Assembly (NCBI RefSeq): GCF_900116515.1
Contig: NZ_FPBA01000031.1
Span: 1 to 54,823, forward strand
Reading direction: 5' to 3'
Length of the DNA: 54,823 bases
Source of the DNA: Geodermatophilus amargosae
GTDB lineage: Bacteria; Actinomycetota; Actinomycetes; Mycobacteriales; Geodermatophilaceae
The notes beneath the pieces are model-generated. The model was not told the origin of the DNA, did no database searches, and saw only the letters and a list, made by a program, of their open reading frames with translations. The position numbers and the translations under genes are program-made. This document shows positions 50,638 to 54,823 of this stretch, piece after piece (position 1 is the first letter of the stretch; each line of letters opens with the position of its first letter).

Positions 50638-51521
50638 ACGCCTCCGCCGGGGGTTCCGCCTCCGGTACACCGCTCCTGTCCTTGCAGGACGTCCAGGTCA
50701 GCTATCCCACCCGAGGGTTCCGGTCACCCCCGTTGACGGTCCTCGACGGCATCTCCCTCGACATCTGCGAGCACGAGACGGTGGGGCTGGTCGGGGAGTC
50801 CGGGTCCGGCAAGACCACCCTGGGGCGGGCCCTGCTCGGCCTCGCACCCGTGACCGGTGGTCGGGTGGTCTTCGGAGGACGGGACATCTCGACGCTCTCC
50901 CGCGCCGAGCGACGCCGCACCGCGAAGGACCTCCAGGTGGTGTTCCAGGATCCCTACTCGTCGCTGAACCCGGCCATGACCATCGAGGACATCCTGACGG
51001 AGCCGCTGCTGGCCAGGGGGGAGAAGGGCGGGCGCGACATCGTCCGGCGTCTGCTCGACCAGGTCCACCTGCCGCAGGACGCGGGCCGGCGCCTCGCCCG
51101 CGAGTTCTCCGGCGGCCAACGCCAGCGGATCGCGATCGCCCGGGCCCTGGTACTGGATCCCAAGCTGGTCGTCTGTGACGAGCCGACGAGCGCGCTCGAC
51201 ATGTCCACCCAGGCGAGGATCCTGACGCTGTTCAAGGAGATCCAGGAGACGACCGGGGTCGCCTACCTGTTCATCACCCACGATCTCGCCGTGGTGCGCG
51301 CCATCAGTCACCGGATCGCGGTTCTGCTGCAGGGGAAGATCGTCGAACTGGGCTCCGCGGCCCAGGTCACCGGAGATCCGCAGCACCCCTACACGCAGCG
51401 GCTCCTGATGGCCGCGCCCGTCGCCGATCCGGTTGCCCAGCGGGAGCGACGTGTCGAGCGTCAGCGCCTGCTCGAGCGCCAGGCCGAACGGCCCAGCGAG
51501 GTCGTCGACACCCCGCGGTGA
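50634..51521 (+). CDS. ABC importer ATPase (DppF-like)
   Basis: 295 residues. Walker A GESGSGKTTLGRALLGL, Q-loop QDPYSSLNP, signature FSGGQRQRIAIARAL, Walker B VVCDEPTSALD and H-loop THD. GTG start overlaps the previous stop (GTGA). A C-terminal tail ending in RERRVERQRLLERQAER is typical of family-5 transporter ATPases. It energises the importer encoded from 46217. Confidence 0.92.
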   Translation: MNASAGGSASGTPLLSLQDVQVSYPTRGFRSPPLTVLDGISLDICEHETVGLVGESGSGKTTLGRALLGLAPVTGGRVVFGGRDISTLSRAERRRTAKDLQVVFQDPYSSLNPAMTIEDILTEPLLARGEKGGRDIVRRLLDQVHLPQDAGRRLAREFSGGQRQRIAIARALVLDPKLVVCDEPTSALDMSTQARILTLFKEIQETTGVAYLFITHDLAVVRAISHRIAVLLQGKIVELGSAAQVTGDPQHPYTQRLLMAAPVADPVAQRERRVERQRLLERQAERPSEVVDTPR

Positions 51522-51586
51522 TCGGCCCGACGGGGGTCCGCGCCGCCTGCGACCCACATCGCTGAGCGGGCTGGGCTGGATGACGT

Positions 51587-52369
51587 CTACGCGGCGCGGA
51601 GGAACTCGAGGAGGGCGGCGTTGAACGGGCCCGGCCGTTCCCAGGCGATGGCGTGGCCGGCGTCCGGCACGCTCACGTACCGGGCGCGCGGCAACCGGGA
51701 TGCTGCGAACTCCATGAACGGGGCCGGCACCAGGAGGTCGGCCCCGCCGCCCACGACCAGCGCCGGGACGCGCAGGCCCGCCAGGGTCGCCCAGGTGATC
51801 CGGCTGACGAACGGCTGCAGGCGGAGGCCCGCCGGGCGCGCCGAGTCCGCGATCCGTCGCCAGGTCTCGACGCCGTCGGGGTCCTCGGCGCGGTAGCTCG
51901 GCCCCAACTCGAGGAACTCCGGCGGGAGCTCCGCCGAGTGGGGCAGCTTCACGCGGTCCAGCGCCGCACGCCACGACTCGTCGGAGATGCCGAGCATGCT
52001 GCCGGCCACGCTCAGCGAGCGGAGCAGGTCGGGGAACGCCAGCGCGAAGTCGACGGCGTAGAAGCCGCCCAGGGCGGCGCCGACGAGGTGGATGGGGCCG
52101 AGCCCCAGGGCGCCGATCAGCGCCCTCAGGTCCTCGGCCGCCGGCACAGGGTGGTCGGGGTCCACGGCGGTCGACCCGAGATGGCCGCGCCGGGTGTAGG
52201 CGATGACGCGGAACCCGGCGGCGGCCAGGGGCTCCCGCTGGGGTGACCAGGTCGCCGCCGTTCCGGTCGCGGGATGGAGCAGGACGACGGCCGGTCCCGG
52301 CCCGCCGGTGTCCCAGTAGGCGAGCTCGCCGTTCGGGACCGCGACGACGTCGTCCGTGCCGGTCACCAC
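51587..52369 (-). CDS. Alpha/beta hydrolase-fold protein without nucleophilic serine
   Basis: 260 residues with good fold features: VVLLHPATGTAATW, FRVIAYTRRGHLGST, GGADLLVP (acid strand) and DAGHAIAWERP with His239. The nucleophile elbow, normally G-x-S-x-G, is GAALGG (G97-A98-A99-L100-G101), so Ala replaces Ser. Immediately follows pcaG on the same strand (14 bases), where many actinobacteria carry 3-oxoadipate enol-lactonase (PcaD), which needs Ser. It may be a non-hydrolytic relative, a serine-independent lyase or binding protein, or a dead paralogue. GTG starts at 52369 and 52366 are both possible. Confidence 0.8.
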   Translation of the reverse strand: MVTGTDDVVAVPNGELAYWDTGGPGPAVVLLHPATGTAATWSPQREPLAAAGFRVIAYTRRGHLGSTAVDPDHPVPAAEDLRALIGALGLGPIHLVGAALGGFYAVDFALAFPDLLRSLSVAGSMLGISDESWRAALDRVKLPHSAELPPEFLELGPSYRAEDPDGVETWRRIADSARPAGLRLQPFVSRITWATLAGLRVPALVVGGGADLLVPAPFMEFAASRLPRARYVSVPDAGHAIAWERPGPFNAALLEFLRAA

Positions 52370-52382
52370 GGATACCAGCGCC

Positions 52383-52928
52383 TCACTCCTCGTCGTCGAG
52401 GAGACCGGGCCAGCCGAGGAAAGTGGTCTCGGAGTCGCCGGCGAGGTGGATGTCGAACTCGTAGCCGATGTCGGTGCGGCGGGCGAGCATCGTGGCCCGC
52501 TGCTCCGGCGACAGCTGCTGGAGCAGCTCGTCGGTGTCGTTGTCCTCGTCCGGGAAGTAGAGGCAGGTCACGGCCGGACGGATCATGAAGTTGCCGCTCA
52601 TGACCAGCAGCAGCAGGTGCGGTGCCCGACCGGGCGTCGCCTGCGGCTTCACGGTGGTGATCACGTACGCGCCGTCCAGGCCGGTGAAGTACCGCGTCCA
52701 ACCCTCCGGCTGGCTGGTCTCGACCATCGTCATCATGACCGGCTCGCCCAGCGCGTTGAGCACGCGTCCGCTGACGGTGATGGGGACCTGGTGACCTGCG
52801 GGCTGCAGGGTCGGGCGCACGTGCATGCCGAGTGTGAAGTACGGGCCGAGGATGGTGCGCGGAGTGGGGACCAGCCGGTCGGACGAGGCGGTCGCGGCGC
52901 CGTCGCGGTCGCCTGCCGTCGTGGTCAC
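52383..52928 (-). CDS. pcaG: Protocatechuate 3,4-dioxygenase alpha subunit
   Basis: 181 residues. PcaG-type intradiol fold: PTPRTILGPYFTLGM, VPITVSGRVLNALGEPV, and the C-terminal FDIHLAGDSETTFL. As in other alpha subunits, the four iron ligands of the beta chain are not present; it supplies part of the active-site pocket in the alpha-beta protomer. GTG 52928 starts one base after the pcaH stop. The enzyme cleaves protocatechuate to 3-carboxy-cis,cis-muconate. Downstream pcaB, pcaC and pcaD are not in the window. Confidence 0.9.
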   Translation of the reverse strand: MTTTAGDRDGAATASSDRLVPTPRTILGPYFTLGMHVRPTLQPAGHQVPITVSGRVLNALGEPVMMTMVETSQPEGWTRYFTGLDGAYVITTVKPQATPGRAPHLLLLVMSGNFMIRPAVTCLYFPDEDNDTDELLQQLSPEQRATMLARRTDIGYEFDIHLAGDSETTFLGWPGLLDDEE

Positions 52929-52929
52929 G

Positions 52930-53625
52930 TCAGTGCTCCGCGGGGGTGGCGTGCACGCCGCCGAGGACGATGTCGAACCGGTAGCCGACCGTGATCCCCG
53001 GGATGGCGGCCTCCCAGTCGAGCTCGGCGACGAGCCGTTCGCGCGCCTTGGCGTCGGGGATGGTGCTGACGACCGGGTCGCGGGAGAGGAGGGGGTCACC
53101 GGGGAACTGCATCTGCGTGACGTAGCGCTCGGTCAGGCCGCGGCCGGTGAGGCCGAAGTGGATGTGCTGCGCGCGCCACGCCTCCGGGTCCCGCCACCAG
53201 GGGTAGGCGCCCGGCTTGATGGTCTTGAAGGTGTACTCGCCGTGGGCGTTGGTGAGCGTGCGGCCGGCCCCCGTGAAGTGGGGGTCGTGCGGCTTGGGAG
53301 TGGGGTCGTGGTCGTGCACGTACTTGCCTGCGGCGTTGGCCTGCCAGATCTCGACCAGCATGTCGCGCACTGGGCGTCCCCAGCTGTCGGTGACCCGGCC
53401 GTGCACGGTGATGTGCTCGCCCATCGGCACGCCGTCGTGCTGGGACAGCAGGTCGTTGTCGGTCGGGCCGGGCGTCCCGTATCCGTAGACGGGCGCCGAG
53501 GAGTCGATGAGCCGGGACGGGACGATGACCAGCGGCTTCCTGGGCGTCCAGATCTCCGTGTCGAACTCCGGCGTCGAGAACCCCTCCGGAAGTTGGACCC
53601 ACCAGGGCTCGGTGTATGCGCGCAT
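52930..53625 (-). CDS. pcaH: Protocatechuate 3,4-dioxygenase beta subunit
   Basis: 231 residues. Iron(III) ligands are Y102 (GKYVHD), Y141 (GAYPWW), H154 and H156 (QHIHF); the spacings 39, 13 and 2 equal those of the well-studied Pseudomonas putida beta chain. VPMGEHITVHGRVTD and the N-terminal arm are also typical. Forms the catalytic alpha-beta complex with PcaG. ATG 53625 is chosen because GGAGG lies 8 bases upstream; a further in-frame start 24 bases earlier is unlikely. Driven by the promoter at 53691-53720. Confidence 0.95.
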   Translation of the reverse strand: MRAYTEPWWVQLPEGFSTPEFDTEIWTPRKPLVIVPSRLIDSSAPVYGYGTPGPTDNDLLSQHDGVPMGEHITVHGRVTDSWGRPVRDMLVEIWQANAAGKYVHDHDPTPKPHDPHFTGAGRTLTNAHGEYTFKTIKPGAYPWWRDPEAWRAQHIHFGLTGRGLTERYVTQMQFPGDPLLSRDPVVSTIPDAKARERLVAELDWEAAIPGITVGYRFDIVLGGVHATPAEH

Positions 53626-53690
53626 TCGGGTTCCTCCCTGCTCCGCCACGCTGCTGACGGAAGGTCGCCCACGATGAAGACCGGCGACCG

Positions 53691-53720
53691 AGTATGGGGA
53701 TCGACGCTCTCCTGTGTCAA
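53691..53720 (-). promoter_or_regulatory. pcaHG promoter with flanking half-site
   Basis: On the minus strand TTGACA (53720-53715) and CATACT (53696-53691) are spaced by 18 bases. Immediately upstream lies CCAACCAAC (minus strand, 53733-53725), a family-B-like half-site beside the -35. Confidence 0.6.
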
Positions 53721-53853
53721 AAAGTTGGTTGGCAGGACGGGTGCGGGGACGGGGACCCGGATGCCCCCGCCGGCGAACGGCCGTCGACCCGGCTCATCGG
53801 TGGCTAGGTGGCAGCAGGTCGTCCCATGCATCTGGCGATCGGCACTCGTGCTG

Positions 53854-53882
53854 TTGACAGCGGCCAACCGTTTGGTTATGCA
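53854..53882 (+). promoter_or_regulatory. ccr promoter with embedded family-B operator
   Basis: TTGACA (53854-53859), 17-base spacer, TATGCA (53877-53882), the best sigma-A match in the window. The spacer contains CCAACC-GTTT-GGTT (53864-53877) with core AACC-N4-GGTT. A bound repressor would cover the -35/-10 gap. A long leader (about 305 bases) separates it from the ccr start. Confidence 0.65.
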
Positions 53883-54194
53883 TGTGCCCGGGGAATCCTT
53901 CCCACGAACGGAGATCGTCGCGTCTGGCCGGACACGATCTGTCCGCCCCGCACCATCTCGGGACCGCGCCGCAGGGAACTCGGCCGCCGGGCCACGACCG
54001 AGCTCCCGAGCGGAGGTCGTCGGGGTGACCCCACCCGTCCTGATGCGCCGCCGGGCCACCTGGCCACCCCGGGTGTGCGGGTCGCAGGACCGGCCGTCAC
54101 GTCGGTGCTCGCCCGCGCGCTGGGCCCGTGCCCCCGGCCATCGCTCGCGTACCAGGCCCACGCCAGAGACGTCATCGCCGACGGGAGATCAACC

Positions 54195-54823
54195 GTGAAC
54201 GAGATCAGGGACGCCATCCTCGCCGACCAGCTGAGCGACATCGGCGGACTGCCGGTGCCGGAGTCCTACCGGGCGGTCCTCGTCCGCAAGGACGAGCAGG
54301 ACATGTTCGCCGGGATGCCCACCCGGGAGAAGGACCCGCGCAAGTCCCTGCACGTGGAGGAGGTGGCGACGCCGGAGCTGGGCCCGGGTGAGGCGATCGT
54401 GGCGGTGATGGCCTCCTCGGTGAACTACAACACCGTCTGGACGTCGATCTTCGAGCCGGTGTCCACCTTCGGGTTCCTGGAGCGCTACGGCCGGCAGAAC
54501 GACCTGACCCGCCGGCACGACCTGCCCTACCACGTGGTGGGCTCCGACCTGGCCGGCGTCGTGCTGCGGGTGGGCCCCGGCGTGAACCGGTGGAAGCCCG
54601 GTGACGAGGTGGTCGCGCACTGCCTGTCGGTGGAGCTGGAGGACCCGGCCGGTCACGACGACACGATGATGGACCCGCAGCAGCGGATCTGGGGCTTCGA
54701 GACCAACTTCGGCGGCCTGGCCGAGCTGGCGCTGGTCAAGAGCAACCAGCTCATGCCCAAGCCCGCGCACCTGTCGTGGGAGGAGGCGGCGGCCCCCGGG
54801 CTGGTCAACTCCACCGCCTACCG
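54195..54823 (+). CDS. ccr: Crotonyl-CoA carboxylase/reductase, N-terminal part (cut by window edge)
   Basis: 209 codons to the right edge. MNEIRDAILADQL at the start, MPTREKDPRKSLHVEEV, MASSVNYNTVWTSIFEPV, HVVGSDLAGVVLRVGPGV, and the GFETNFGGLAE segment typify crotonyl-CoA carboxylase/reductase, an MDR-type enzyme. It reductively carboxylates crotonyl-CoA to ethylmalonyl-CoA with NADPH and CO2, either for the ethylmalonyl-CoA pathway or as extender-unit supply. GTG 54195 has GGGAG 7 bases upstream. The left-edge 3-hydroxyacyl-CoA dehydrogenase and phaC would feed or share its C4 pool. Confidence 0.92.
   Translation, partial: MNEIRDAILADQLSDIGGLPVPESYRAVLVRKDEQDMFAGMPTREKDPRKSLHVEEVATPELGPGEAIVAVMASSVNYNTVWTSIFEPVSTFGFLERYGRQNDLTRRHDLPYHVVGSDLAGVVLRVGPGVNRWKPGDEVVAHCLSVELEDPAGHDDTMMDPQQRIWGFETNFGGLAELALVKSNQLMPKPAHLSWEEAAAPGLVNSTAY

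Larger units (their letters stand above)
53626..54194. other. Divergent promoter region between pcaHG and ccr
   Basis: 569 bases with no convincing gene. It carries a minus-strand promoter (53691-53720) and a plus-strand promoter with family-B operator (53854-53882). Beyond 53890 there is a 300-base leader before ccr with no clear structure; frames through it lack ribosome sites. Confidence 0.6.

Noticed and set aside
1..54823. tRNA, rRNA, CRISPR arrays, IS elements or prophage genes
   Set aside because: No cloverleaf-like sequence, spaced direct-repeat array, transposase, integrase or phage protein was recognised on either strand by reading.

Overview
The window is GC-rich, densely coding DNA with many GTG and TTG starts, ATGA/GTGA stop-start overlaps, mycobacterial-style acyl-CoA enzymes, several TetR regulators, a class III-like PHA synthase and crotonyl-CoA carboxylase/reductase. 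This points to a catabolically versatile, free-living actinomycete (a Pseudonocardiales- or Geodermatophilales-like lineage is a guess). No rRNA, tRNA, IS element, phage or CRISPR array is visible. Both ends cut a gene: a 3-hydroxyacyl-CoA dehydrogenase at the left and ccr at the right.

Layout. 1-2952 (minus): 3-hydroxyacyl-CoA dehydrogenase, a PEBP-family protein and an NDP-forming acyl-CoA synthetase. 3155-8940 (plus): AMP-forming CoA ligase, SDR, fused 2-oxoacid dehydrogenase E1 alpha-beta, enoyl-CoA hydratase and a TetR regulator. 9255-15154 (plus): a tightly packed operon with zinc alcohol dehydrogenase, acyl-CoA dehydrogenase, a Cys-less thiolase-fold protein with its DUF35 partner, two hot-dog (MaoC-type) hydratase subunits and a nitronate-monooxygenase-like flavoprotein; a strong hairpin ends it. 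15454-17439: a small coiled-coil protein, PHA synthase and a GNAT acetyltransferase. 17688-23162: CoA ligase, alpha/beta hydrolase, two small unknown proteins and an acetolactate-synthase-like ThDP enzyme. 23457-24116 (minus): a second TetR regulator.

24811-37626 (plus) is the densest catabolic block: SCP2-like protein, three alpha/beta or NTF2-fold proteins, three CaiB/BaiF CoA transferases, enoyl-CoA hydratase, a second Cys-less thiolase/DUF35 pair, an acyl-CoA dehydrogenase with an unusual active site, a second hot-dog hydratase pair and an HMG-CoA-lyase-like enzyme. Read together these suggest CoA activation, dehydrogenation, hydration and retro-aldol or lyase cleavage of a branched or cyclic acid; the substrate cannot be read from the sequence. 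37644-40434 (minus) is a complete three-component P450 system, divergent from a LysR gene. 41541-43981 (minus) holds a CoA ligase and a citryl-CoA-lyase-like protein. 44239-54823 adds an intradiol dioxygenase, a DoxX protein, a peptide-type ABC importer, pcaHG for protocatechuate 3,4-cleavage, a serine-less alpha/beta hydrolase and ccr.

The most striking non-coding signal is two families of short palindromes in the promoter regions. Family A (core ACCGAYCRGT) occurs before the CoA-ligase, alcohol dehydrogenase, PHA, second CoA-ligase, small-protein/ThDP and acyl-CoA dehydrogenase units. Family B (AACC-N4-GGTT and variants) occurs before the SCP2, dioxygenase, ABC importer and pcaHG/ccr units and also near 3060. 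Several sit inside the -35/-10 spacer. They look like operators of two TetR-type repressors, possibly the two encoded here, tying the scattered operons into one or two local regulons.
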